Positions 1 through 8,189 of a DNA stretch of 51,784 nucleotides are shown here, piece by piece (positions within the stretch are counted from its first letter, which is position 1; every line of letters begins with the position of its first letter). Both the position numbers and the translations under genes were made by a program. The DNA lies in contig CALKGK010000025.1 of the NCBI GenBank assembly GCA_938085105.1, positions 1 to 51,784 on the forward strand, written 5' to 3'. The notes below the pieces were generated by a model. That model was not told the origin of the DNA and made no database searches. It saw nothing but the letters and a program-made list of their open reading frames with translations. This DNA comes from an uncultured Flavobacteriales bacterium (GTDB lineage Bacteria > Bacteroidota > Bacteroidia > Flavobacteriales_D > Sanyastnellaceae).

Positions 1-1445
1 TCAATCCGCTCTTTCCTCATGGATTGCACCGTATTCAAGTGATGGCCTTCATAAACCCTGCTGGTACTGGAGAAATCATCAATGAAATAAGCCTCGACAG
101 TCATCGTGCTGTCTGATTGCAGAAAGTGCATCTCCACCCCATTCAATTGCATGGCTTGCCAAACCGATTTCCACGCCCAAGGAATGACGTAAAACTTGGG
201 TGCCATGACGCTGTCTGTGACCATGTATTGATCGTAGTACTTGATTTCTTTGGTGAAGGGTTCATTCCGATCGTAACTCAACCGGGCATCACCACTTACG
301 TCACTTTTGGGGTATTTCGCTTCAAAACCTTTGAACGGCAGCATTCGATAGTGAAGGGTATCCAATTCCCACTTCAAGGGAAAAACTTTTTGCATTTGAA
401 CAGCTTCATCTGCCCGATCTTTCAAGGCAATCAACTCACTGGCATTTTGGCTCATGTACTTTGCCGTGCTCATCAAAAATTGATACGTACTCTCTACCCG
501 TTGGGCGAAAGGCTTCAACATGTGGGTTTCGGAAGTGTACCCGATGGTATTGAATAAGGCATTGTAGCCGGTGCTGTACCTTGGTGTTTCGAGAAAATCT
601 TTGATGCCTTCATCGGGAGTTCGCCCCATTCCATAAACGTAGGGCGTCATCCCAAATCCTCGTTTCTCCATGTCAGCATAAAGACTTGGCGACATTTTTT
701 CACGAATATATTCACCAATCTCCGCGCTTGCTTTATCTGGTTGTGTCGCAATCATGGTCATCACATATTGATAATCCGCCCCATTGCTCGTGTGGGTATC
801 GATGAACACGTGAGGGTTGAGACTGCGCAGTAACAGCACCAAACTTCGTGCGTTTTCGGAGTCCATTTTGATAAAGTCGCGGTTCAAATCCAAATTCTTT
901 GCATTTCCCCGAAAGCCATAAGCCTCTGGTCCGTTCTGATTTGCGCGCGAACAGCACCCCCGATTCAATGCACCACCAACATTATACACGGGCACAATCG
1001 CAATCACCAATTGATCGAGAATGGCCTGACGATCTGCATCTTGGGATTCGAGTATTCGCTCCACAAACTGCAAACTCGCGTCAATCCCACACGGTTCGCC
1101 CGGGTGGATGCCATTGTTGATGAAGAGTACAGGTTTATCCTCTGGCAGATCGAACCGACCATCGGCATCCAAAGGTAAAAGTGATTTCGTCAGGAAAAAA
1201 CAGTGCAAGGGCTCGCCCACATCAGTCATTCCCACTTCTAAAAAATGGGCTTCTTCATACCTATTGGCAAAGTACTGATAACGCGCTATGGCTTCCTCAT
1301 AGGCGATGGACTCGTTTCCTTGAAAAACCTCCTCCCGAGATTGTCCGTATAGCTGTTCACTCAAAGCCAGGTTAAAAAGAAAAAAGGTGAGTAAAACAGT
1401 TGATTTCTGACAAATAATTCGAGAAATTGAGATAAAATGCGTCAT
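1..1445 (-). CDS. M14 family zinc carboxypeptidase, secreted (C-terminus cut by window edge)
   Basis: Frame opens at an ATG at 1445 and runs off the left edge; 481 codons are visible. The N-terminus (residues 1-36) has a hydrophobic stretch ending in LYGQS, read as a signal peptide. The zinc site of M14 metallocarboxypeptidases is visible: HPGE gives His114 and Glu117, and DTHTSNG gives His218. Glu306 in SETHMLKPF is a plausible catalytic glutamate by position. The segment NLDLNRDF between the ligands is also typical of the family. The expected activity is removal of C-terminal residues from peptides outside the cytoplasm. It is transcribed divergently from the yqgE-like gene at 1509, so the 63 bases between them must hold both promoters. 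Whether a C-terminal sorting domain follows cannot be seen. Family call is firm; substrate is unknown. Confidence 0.88.
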   Translation of the reverse strand, partial: MTHFISISRIICQKSTVLLTFFLFNLALSEQLYGQSREEVFQGNESIAYEEAIARYQYFANRYEEAHFLEVGMTDVGEPLHCFFLTKSLLPLDADGRFDLPEDKPVLFINNGIHPGEPCGIDASLQFVERILESQDADRQAILDQLVIAIVPVYNVGGALNRGCCSRANQNGPEAYGFRGNAKNLDLNRDFIKMDSENARSLVLLLRSLNPHVFIDTHTSNGADYQYVMTMIATQPDKASAEIGEYIREKMSPSLYADMEKRGFGMTPYVYGMGRTPDEGIKDFLETPRYSTGYNALFNTIGYTSETHMLKPFAQRVESTYQFLMSTAKYMSQNASELIALKDRADEAVQMQKVFPLKWELDTLHYRMLPFKGFEAKYPKSDVSGDARLSYDRNEPFTKEIKYYDQYMVTDSVMAPKFYVIPWAWKSVWQAMQLNGVEMHFLQSDSTMTVEAYFIDDFSSTSRVYEGHHLNTVQSMRKERI

Positions 1446-1508
1446 TTTTTGAAGATTTGATCGAAAAGTAGCAACTTTCGTGTAGGATTTTGAGTTTAAG
1501 AAAAAGAA

Positions 1509-2084
1509 ATGTTTGACTTCACACCAAAGAACAATATACCATTAGGTCCGGGCAAAATCCTCATTGCCGAACCTTTTTTGTCTGACCCCTACTTCAAGCG
1601 ATCAGTGATCTTGCTATGTGAGCACAGCGATGAGGGGAGTTTTGGTTTTGTGTTGAACAATTACATTGAAATGGATTTGGATCAGTTGATGGACAACCTC
1701 CCAAACATGGAGACACGCATTAGCATTGGTGGTCCGGTTAAAAGCTCCAACCTATTCTACATTCATTCTGTGGGTTCTGCCATTGAGAACTCGGTACCGA
1801 TTGCAGAAGGTATATACATGGGAGGTGACTTCGACGCATTGCAGCAAATGCTCAAAACTGGGAAACTGGAACCTCACCAAATTCGATTTTTTGTTGGGTA
1901 TGCGGGCTGGAGCGCCAATCAACTTCATGAAGAGCTGGAGCAGAAATCTTGGATTGTGGGAGAAGCTGATCCTGAAATGCTGATGAGTACACAAGACAAT
2001 GAGCTTTGGAAGACCATTCTTCACGACATGGGCAAGAATTACGCTCGATTGACCGACCTCCCCTCCGACCCCAACCTCAATTAA
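1509..2084 (+). CDS. YqgE/AlgH family protein (UPF0301)
   Basis: A 191-residue protein, the usual length of the YqgE/AlgH (UPF0301) family. The N-terminal block from GKILIAEPFLSDPYFKRSV to EGSFGFVLN and the later IGGPV and YAGWSANQLHEE segments are the family's conserved parts. No signal peptide or membrane segment is seen, so it should be cytoplasmic. The molecular role of the family is not settled; AlgH has been linked to regulation in pseudomonads, but I would not transfer that here. The ATG at 1509 follows an A-rich stretch rather than a clear Shine-Dalgarno. It has no partner on its strand: the next plus-strand gene is more than 5 kb away. Confidence 0.9.
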   Translation: MFDFTPKNNIPLGPGKILIAEPFLSDPYFKRSVILLCEHSDEGSFGFVLNNYIEMDLDQLMDNLPNMETRISIGGPVKSSNLFYIHSVGSAIENSVPIAEGIYMGGDFDALQQMLKTGKLEPHQIRFFVGYAGWSANQLHEELEQKSWIVGEADPEMLMSTQDNELWKTILHDMGKNYARLTDLPSDPNLN

Positions 2085-2493
2085 ATCATTCTAAGCATGA
2101 TTTTCGTGGTGTTTGTAAACAAGCGCGAAAGAAGTAACTACACGTACAAAGTTATTCCATTGGCTTGATGTCTGTGCCTTATATTGTCTGAGAATTGATT
2201 CAGGATGGGCAGGAAGCGGACCAAGTGGATTGGTAGGAACCTGCGGTGGTGGATCGGCTTTAGATGGATTCTGGTTGATGAAGTTTATGGTTACAAAGTG
2301 AGGGTGTTCATCCACAAAGTGGCTCGAAAAAAGTTTTGAAGTCCAACATGAACTCCCGACCTTCGAAAAGCCAATGGTGGCGGGGGAGGGAGGGCCCGCC
2401 AGGGCTAGGTTTGAACGAGAAAAAATCGAAAAAAATTATTTCCTGTCGCTGTTTTCCCTTCTAAATCTTCTTTTCTTCACATCAACACGCACA
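2085..2493. other. Intergenic gap without a convincing gene
   Basis: About 400 bases between yqgE and the terminator at 2494. A 74-codon minus-strand frame (2315-2091) exists but has no family resemblance, no signal sequence and no promoter, so I do not call it. The only structure seen is a G-rich hairpin at 2378-2401. Confidence 0.5.
2378..2401 (+). other. G-rich inverted repeat, possible G-quadruplex or rho-independent stop without U-tract
   Basis: TGGCGGG (2378-2384) is the perfect reverse complement of CCCGCCA (2395-2401), with a purine loop GGAGGGAGGG. The plus strand therefore has several G-runs in a row in an otherwise A/T-rich gap. No T-run follows on either strand, so it is not a standard intrinsic terminator. 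Confidence 0.4.
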
Positions 2494-2523
2494 AAAAAAC
2501 CCTCTCAAATCGAGAAGGTTTTT
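2494..2523. terminator. Intrinsic terminator of the adhesin/sprF operon (probably bidirectional)
   Basis: AAAACCCTCTC is followed by a short AT loop and GAGAAGGTTTT; the stem has one mismatch and is flanked by T-runs on both strands. It lies just downstream of the stop codon of the minus-strand gene at 2547. Confidence 0.7.
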
Positions 2524-2546
2524 CAATCCATTTTCTTTAACACGAA

Positions 2547-3176
2547 TCAACCCGCGCTAAACTTAATTGCTTTTTCTTGCCAAACGTGAGGAACTAAATT
2601 CCCTTCACCGTCTCTTGAATGCCAGCGTCCGTGCAAATTCACCGACCCAGTAATCTTTCCTTTAGTGGTTAATTGCATCAACAATACTCGATTCTTATCA
2701 TCACCACGGGCTTGCAGCTGATCCGGTGTTACAAACCAAGCTCCGTCGTTAATGAGTATGTTCTTACCAGCCTCAAAATCTGTTCTGAAATCTTTCTCAA
2801 TGGCTACTGAGTCAGCCGTCATGGACCCAAAAAAGGTCACTGAATTCATATAATTGTTGTCATACCCAATGGTTACCCAAGAGTCATACTTCAATTTTGG
2901 AAATTGGTCCAATGCCGCTTTTTGAATGTCATTGGCCATCGCACCGCCTTTATCGTTCTGATAAAACGGACTGGTACTCTTCACCATAACTGGATTTCCC
3001 TGCTCTCCGAATACTGCGTCCAGCAAATCTCCACGGTTTTTCAATACTGCATATACTCGATAGGTTGTGTAACCATCAAAGCTTGCTACTTCTTCCACTT
3101 CTAAGCGCTCAAATTGCGCTTGTGCTGCTCCTGCTACAAACATAAAAAGGAGCAATAAGGAGGTGATTTTTTTCAT
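2547..3176 (-). CDS. Small secreted protein, stand-alone copy of the adhesin N-terminal domain
   Basis: 209 residues from the ATG at 3176 (the frame is open two codons further to a TTG, which I reject). Residues 1-20 (MKKITSLLLLFMFVAGAAQA) form a signal peptide. The rest is one domain of about 185 residues. It matches, block by block, residues of about 40-215 of the adhesin encoded upstream in the same operon: YTTYRVYAVLKN versus YVTYRVYVDVTN, YDSWVTIGYDNN versus LDTFWTVGNDDS, and DGAWFVTPDQL versus DGVVFSTNDQP. There is no T9SS C-terminal signal, so the mature protein should be periplasmic or released by another route. I do not know a named function for this domain. It is the last gene before the terminator at 2494-2523, 46 bases after the sprF-like gene. 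The gene itself is certain; a role as a companion of the adhesin is inference. Confidence 0.85.
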   Translation of the reverse strand: MKKITSLLLLFMFVAGAAQAQFERLEVEEVASFDGYTTYRVYAVLKNRGDLLDAVFGEQGNPVMVKSTSPFYQNDKGGAMANDIQKAALDQFPKLKYDSWVTIGYDNNYMNSVTFFGSMTADSVAIEKDFRTDFEAGKNILINDGAWFVTPDQLQARGDDKNRVLLMQLTTKGKITGSVNLHGRWHSRDGEGNLVPHVWQEKAIKFSAG

Positions 3177-3222
3177 AGTCAACGTTAATTTAAGGTTCGT
3201 TAGTCAAAAATGCTGCCAAAGG

Positions 3223-4177
3223 TTATTTTACCAAGCGACCACCAAGTCTACGCGGACCTAACAGTGATTTGCTGGTAAAACTTCCTTTTCTAGGAAGTAA
3301 ATAACCAATGGTGAGCTCGTGGGTGTGCGGGCTAAATGCTCGGGCATCACTCACAGTAATGTCGTAGCCATAAGCAAACACAAACGGGCCATATTCCATA
3401 CCAAGACCAAGACACACAGCATCGTTGTTACGGTAGCTTACACTCGCCCAAAATGAGTCCTGATAAAGTGTTCGAACATAAAAGTCAAACTGCACTGGTG
3501 ACGTTGCTGTAAACTTCACCAAGGCACTTGGCTGAATACTGATATCCTCATTCAAGTAGTACAAGTAAGACCCCATGAACATGTAATGTCTTACCCTTTG
3601 ATTATCGTCGGGTAGGAATCCTTCGAGATTCAATTTGGTTTGAAGCAACTGAGGAACCGAGGCACCAAAGAAATAGTTTTTACCATATACCATCATTCCA
3701 AAATTGGCATCGAAAGCCGTTTCTGACTCAACATTACCCAAAATGGCAGGATCGTTTTCATCCAATACTGTCAGCGCGGAATTATCAAATCGATATTGAC
3801 CAACAACTGCGCTTAATCCAAAGGAAACAGCGTCTTCATTATTGAGGTCGACCTTATACGTACCTGTGAGCTCCATCCCAGTATTGGTAATGGCTCCACC
3901 GGCATCGTCGCGAAAGAACACCCCTCCTACTCCTAACTTATTGGGCAATGAAGTGTGACCAGATAAAGTGTAGGTAGTTGGTGCTTGATCGAAGCCGGTC
4001 CATTGGTTTCGGTAGCTTGCCATGATTGGTGTATAAGGCTTGGTTCCTGCAACTGCGGGGTTCACCAAGTAAGTATTGGTAAGAAACTGAGTTCTTCGTC
4101 CCAATTGTTGCGCTTCAGCAGAGCCCATCGAAAAAATAAAAATGGCTGCTAGCGTTAGCGTATATAGTGTATTGCGC
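3223..4177 (-). CDS. PorP/SprF family type IX secretion outer-membrane protein
   Basis: About 318 residues from an ATG at 4177-4179 (stop at 3223). A signal peptide (residues 1-23, ending AEAQ) is followed by the PorP/SprF opening: QFLTNTYLVNPAVAGT and MASYRNQWTGFDQAP, then alternating amphipathic strands of an outer-membrane barrel. In Flavobacterium johnsoniae SprF is needed to export the adhesin SprB, and PorP/SprF proteins are commonly paired with substrates carrying type B C-terminal domains. Here the gene starts 11 bases after the stop codon of exactly such a substrate (4191-7289), so the two are almost certainly co-transcribed and form a substrate/partner pair. Length and domain order are normal for the family. 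Confidence 0.93.
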
Positions 4178-4190
4178 ATGATTTCCTGTC

Positions 4191-7100
4191 CTAATATTTG
4201 ATCGTTACCGTTCCTGTGATCGGCTCTTTCTCCTGATCATAAGTAATAATAAAGTAGTAATCGGCAACGGGAAGTTCACTTCCATTGTATCGTCCGTCCC
4301 ACGGTGTATTGTATCCTGTAGATTCAAAAAGTAGTTGCCCCCAACGGTTAAATACTTGAACGGATGACTGCGGGAAGAATTCCAAGCCTCCAATAGTCCA
4401 AGTATCATTCGCTCCATCTCCATTTGGAGTTAAAGCAGTTGCAATGAAGAAACATCCTTCAGTAGGTTCAACTTCAATGGTCTCCGTAATCGTACAACCA
4501 ATGGCATCAACAATGGTGACAATGTAGGTCTCTTCAGCCAAGCCAACGGCGGTTGCTGTAATCTGACCCTGCTCATCATTCCATTGGTAAGTGATGGGTT
4601 CTGTACCTCCTGAAACCGCTGCGGTTGCGGTCCCATCATTCTCGTTCCAGCAGGTTACTGGTGAAGAGAACATGGTCGCTGTCATATCGGTCAAAATGGT
4701 TGCACCAAGTGTTAAAACAGTATCGGTACTGCAGCCGGTTGAATCAAATACCACAAACTCATATTCGCCTTCGAAAAGGTTTTCCAAGTCCAATCCTTCA
4801 GGAACGGATTCCCATGTTAACGGTCCTGTACCTCCTACCGGAAAGATGTCGATGCTTCCATCATTCATTCCTGTGCAGGTGACGGGTGTCACGGTATTCA
4901 ATATTTCCAAAGGTTCCGGTTGGATGATCTCAAAATCTACACTGGTCTCACAACCGTTGTCATCCGAAATCAAAGTTCCGTTATAGTCTTGTGCACACAA
5001 TTGGTTCAAGTTGAGTTCGATGCCGTCAAAACTGATGAAGTAATCTCCCGTTCCTCCAGAAATGTCCAATTCCGCATCTCCATCACATTCTCCACCACAT
5101 CCAACATTAGAGGTACTCAAAACGGTGGCGGTGAGTAATTCTGGCTCTAGAATTTCAATGCTTTCAGTAACGCTACAACCTGATTCATCTTCTACAGTAA
5201 CGGTTACGAATCCTGGTGGACGGTTTTCAATGGTTGTCGGAACAACAGCAGCAAAGGGCTCGATCATCGAAATTGCTCCTGTTCCACCAGTAACACTTAC
5301 ATCAACTGTACCGTCGTTATCTCCAAAGCAAGTAATGTTTTCTGCCGTTAGAGTAAGCTCCAGTGCCTCGGGCTCCAATACCGCGACTCCATTCTGACTC
5401 ACCGTACAGAGGTCATCTGAAACGCTCACACTATAATTCTGAGCGGCCAAGTTCGTAAAGCAATTTTCATCCAAAATCCCAGATCCCACAGGTGTGATTC
5501 CAAATGTAATTTCACCAATTCCTCCGGTAATGTTGGTGATGCAAATCTCCCCATTGGTTTCTCCAGCACAAAGGATATTGCTCACTTCTGTTTCAAAGAC
5601 GATTTGCTCTGGCTCTAAAATTTCAAGGGTATCAATTACGAAGCAGTTGTTGCCATCGAAGGTCGTATGAATGTACTCTCCTGCGCACAAAGCGTTCGGG
5701 TTGGGTGCGGGCACTCCGTCAAGATCAGTGATCTCAAAAGTGTAATTCGGTACACCGCCCAAAACGTTTGCTGTAATCGTTCCATTACAGTCTCCAAAAC
5801 AAACGGCATCTTCAATGTCATAGGTGATGGTCATTCCATCGGGCTCAGTGAGGTCATACACTTCTTCAAAAACACATCCGTTTTCATCAGTAATGGTGAG
5901 TGTATAGATTCCAGTACAAATGTCTTGAATGTTCACGTCAATTGGGGCAGCAGAAGGAGCTGGCACATCCAAAGGTGGGTCAAAGCTCAAGGTGAGCAAT
6001 CCTGTCCCTCCATTGATTTGTCCTTCAATTCCCGCTTCGCAAACACCAGCACACTGAATTTCGGTAAGTGTTGGTTCGAAAGTGATTTCTGATGGACAAG
6101 CAATACTAAACTCTTCGATCACTTCGCATTGGTTTGCATCTCGAACGCGTACACTAAAATCTCCGCAGTTATTTACACAGCTGATGTCACTAAAACATTC
6201 ATTGTTGTTAATGGTATTGATCACATTGTCGTCACAATCCAAAAGTTCTATCGAGTATGGCAAAGTCCCTCCTACTACATCCACGCATATCTCTGCTTGG
6301 TCAGCTCCGAAGCATTCATTGTTTTGCGTGAACTCCATGCTTGGAACCATTTCAGTAGGCTCAACAAAAGAGAAAACTTGACTGGTGTCTCGACATCCGT
6401 ATCCATCAATCATGCTCACCAAATAATCTCCTTCAGTGAGTCCGGCAAAAACAGGGTCATCATTTTGAATCAACAACTGCTCGTCTGGATTCCCCATAGC
6501 ATCCACAGACCAAAGTTGGTATTCGAGGCTTTCGTTTCCGCCTCCACCAAATTCGACCGTTGCAGTGTTCCCAAAGCACTCTATGTCTTCAAGAACAGTA
6601 AACGTTTCGTCAATTGGGAACTCATCACAAGGGAATTGAATGCAGGTGGGCTCCATATTGAAGTTGGAGAATTGACCACCGTCATAGAAAACTTGGGCAG
6701 ACAAATCAAAGCACATCTCTCCACAAACGGTAAACTGCGCTGCTAAAATTCGGAGATCCGGCCCAGCAACAACGTTAGGTTGATCGTTGGTAGAAAAAAC
6801 AACTCCGTCATCTACGAGGTCAGTACAAATGTCATTAATAACAGTTGATACCGTGCCGTCGCTTTGATCGATCACCACCGTATGCGCTTCAAAAACAACT
6901 CCTGGATCAGAGCTATCATCATTTCCAACCGTCCAAAAAGTATCTAAGCACGTGTCTTCAAAACCTGGAATTTCACAAAGAGAAGCATTGAGTTGTGTAC
7001 CCAAATTCCCCGCGTTTTCACTGTCGTAGCATCCACAAGACCCCGTTACATAAAGGTCTTCAGGGTTCAAGGGGTCAACATCATCCAACAAGCCATAAAT

Positions 7101-7289
7101 CGCTGAGAGTTGGTCATCCTCGTTGGTTACATCAACATACACTCGGTAAGTCACATAACCATTGAAATCATAACCACCTATTACATCGTAGTAAACCTGT
7201 TCCACTTCTACCGTAATGCCCGTAATTTGAGCAATTGAGAGGGTTGAAATGCAGAGGGCAAATGCAGATAATAAAAACTTTTTTATCAT
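4191..7289 (-). CDS. Secreted SprB-repeat adhesin with type B (gliding-motility) C-terminal domain
   Basis: 1032 residues from the ATG at 7289. The frame is open to 7490, but that extension would run into the divergent gene at 7434, has no signal peptide and lies upstream of the promoter at 7332. Domains in order: signal peptide (1-21, ending SIAQ); an N-terminal domain of about 190 residues, shared with the small protein at 2547; about nine SprB-type repeats of 60-80 residues (each with a C-F/A-G start, a GGTG turn and a closing ENGC...LEP); and from about residue 948 the gliding-motility-associated C-terminal domain (ALTPNGDGANDTW, VQVFNRWGQLLFES, W-D-G-R). This is the T9SS type B signal. 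The protein should be exported to the cell surface and act in adhesion or gliding, by analogy with SprB. It is first in an operon with sprF and the small domain protein. Ligand unknown. Confidence 0.9.
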   Translation of the reverse strand: MIKKFLLSAFALCISTLSIAQITGITVEVEQVYYDVIGGYDFNGYVTYRVYVDVTNEDDQLSAIYGLLDDVDPLNPEDLYVTGSCGCYDSENAGNLGTQLNASLCEIPGFEDTCLDTFWTVGNDDSSDPGVVFEAHTVVIDQSDGTVSTVINDICTDLVDDGVVFSTNDQPNVVAGPDLRILAAQFTVCGEMCFDLSAQVFYDGGQFSNFNMEPTCIQFPCDEFPIDETFTVLEDIECFGNTATVEFGGGGNESLEYQLWSVDAMGNPDEQLLIQNDDPVFAGLTEGDYLVSMIDGYGCRDTSQVFSFVEPTEMVPSMEFTQNNECFGADQAEICVDVVGGTLPYSIELLDCDDNVINTINNNECFSDISCVNNCGDFSVRVRDANQCEVIEEFSIACPSEITFEPTLTEIQCAGVCEAGIEGQINGGTGLLTLSFDPPLDVPAPSAAPIDVNIQDICTGIYTLTITDENGCVFEEVYDLTEPDGMTITYDIEDAVCFGDCNGTITANVLGGVPNYTFEITDLDGVPAPNPNALCAGEYIHTTFDGNNCFVIDTLEILEPEQIVFETEVSNILCAGETNGEICITNITGGIGEITFGITPVGSGILDENCFTNLAAQNYSVSVSDDLCTVSQNGVAVLEPEALELTLTAENITCFGDNDGTVDVSVTGGTGAISMIEPFAAVVPTTIENRPPGFVTVTVEDESGCSVTESIEILEPELLTATVLSTSNVGCGGECDGDAELDISGGTGDYFISFDGIELNLNQLCAQDYNGTLISDDNGCETSVDFEIIQPEPLEILNTVTPVTCTGMNDGSIDIFPVGGTGPLTWESVPEGLDLENLFEGEYEFVVFDSTGCSTDTVLTLGATILTDMTATMFSSPVTCWNENDGTATAAVSGGTEPITYQWNDEQGQITATAVGLAEETYIVTIVDAIGCTITETIEVEPTEGCFFIATALTPNGDGANDTWTIGGLEFFPQSSVQVFNRWGQLLFESTGYNTPWDGRYNGSELPVADYYFIITYDQEKEPITGTVTIKY

Positions 7290-7331
7290 GATCGTTTCGT
7301 TTTCAAGACCAATTTCCGGACTCAGAGAAGT

Positions 7332-7339
7332 CAAAAATA
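7332..7339 (-). promoter_or_regulatory. Bacteroidota -7 element of the adhesin operon
   Basis: The minus strand reads TATTTTTG, a full match to TAnnTTTG, about 43 bases upstream of the adhesin ATG at 7289. I see no well-spaced TTG for the -33 element, so only the -7 box is called. Confidence 0.45.
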
Positions 7340-7394
7340 CCAATCTCTTTATTAAGTAATGCCCTTCAAGTAAAAAAGGTTGTCTGGACTTGGC

Positions 7395-7423
7395 TTGAAT
7401 TCGCCGTGAAAATAGAATATTTG
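7395..7423 (+). promoter_or_regulatory. Candidate promoter of the truC-like gene
   Basis: TTG at 7395-7397, 18 bases, then AATATTTG at 7416-7423 (one mismatch to TAnnTTTG). The ATG at 7434 is only 11 bases further, which implies a very short leader. Confidence 0.4.
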
Positions 7424-7433
7424 CACGACATTT

Positions 7434-8189
7434 ATGCAAGATCAACCCATCCCCTTTGAAGCTTCTTGGATTCTTTGGCAAGACGAGCATTATTTAGCTG
7501 CCTGGAAACCAAATCATCTTCTCGTTCACAAAACGCATTTGGATTTTTACACCAAAGACAGTTTACGTGATCGTATTCAGCAAGATACGGGAGAAAATTG
7601 GGAACCTTGTCATCGTTTGGATAAGCCTACTTCTGGGTTGGTGCTCTTCGCAAAGAACAAGTCCATTCTTCAACATGTTCAGCAAGAATTCATTCATCAT
7701 CGCATTGATAAGACTTACTACGCCTTGATGCGCGGATTCATTCCTGATGTTTTGGAGAACAAAAGAGCGCTTCGCTCAGAACATTCCGAAGAAGAAAAGG
7801 AGGCACACACGATTTTTATACCTTGCTCCTCTGCTGAAATGCCTTGGAGTGTTGGAAAGTATCCACAATCGAGATACAGTTTGGTGAAAGTTCGTCCACA
7901 AACCGGCCGGTACCACCAAATTCGTCAACACGCCGCGCAGCTCAGGCATCCCATCATTGGTGATCATCGGCATGGAGATGTCAAACACAACAAATACTTT
8001 AAACAAAACTTTCAGCCAACGGCTTTATATCTGCATGCCTACTCGCTCGAATTCAAACACACGGATGGTTCATCAAGAAAAATTTCAGCCCCTCTCCCAC
8101 GCTTTTGGAAACCCATTTTGGAACACCCCAATTGGAATCAGTCTTTCGATCTTGATTTTAATCAGTCTGAGTTCTTGTCACCGGAATAA
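7434..8189 (+). CDS. truC: RluA-family RNA pseudouridine synthase, TruC type
   Basis: 251 residues, typical for TruC. The catalytic motif HRLDKPTSGLVLF gives the nucleophilic Asp63. The second block (SRYSLVKVRPQTGRYHQIRQH) and the run HPIIGDHRHGDVKHNKYF match the TruC branch of the RluA family, which converts U65 of certain tRNAs to pseudouridine. There is no N-terminal S4 domain, as expected for TruC and unlike RluC/D. The protein is cytoplasmic. The 3' end overlaps the start of the DUF3089 lipoprotein gene in another frame by roughly 125 bases. The family is certain; the exact target (tRNA U65) is inferred from similarity to TruC rather than shown. Confidence 0.88.
   Translation: MQDQPIPFEASWILWQDEHYLAAWKPNHLLVHKTHLDFYTKDSLRDRIQQDTGENWEPCHRLDKPTSGLVLFAKNKSILQHVQQEFIHHRIDKTYYALMRGFIPDVLENKRALRSEHSEEEKEAHTIFIPCSSAEMPWSVGKYPQSRYSLVKVRPQTGRYHQIRQHAAQLRHPIIGDHRHGDVKHNKYFKQNFQPTALYLHAYSLEFKHTDGSSRKISAPLPRFWKPILEHPNWNQSFDLDFNQSEFLSPE

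Noticed and set aside
2091-2315. A 74-codon minus-strand frame, proline-rich in the middle
   Set aside because: No family resemblance, no signal peptide, no promoter, and composition unlike the window's genes.
6129-6746. 205-codon frame antisense to the adhesin
   Set aside because: Mirror of the repeat-rich adhesin coding sequence; no domain or promoter.
7290-7490. Longer N-terminus for the adhesin gene (67 extra residues)
   Set aside because: It would remove the signal peptide from the N-terminus, overlap the divergent truC start and lie upstream of the -7 box at 7332.
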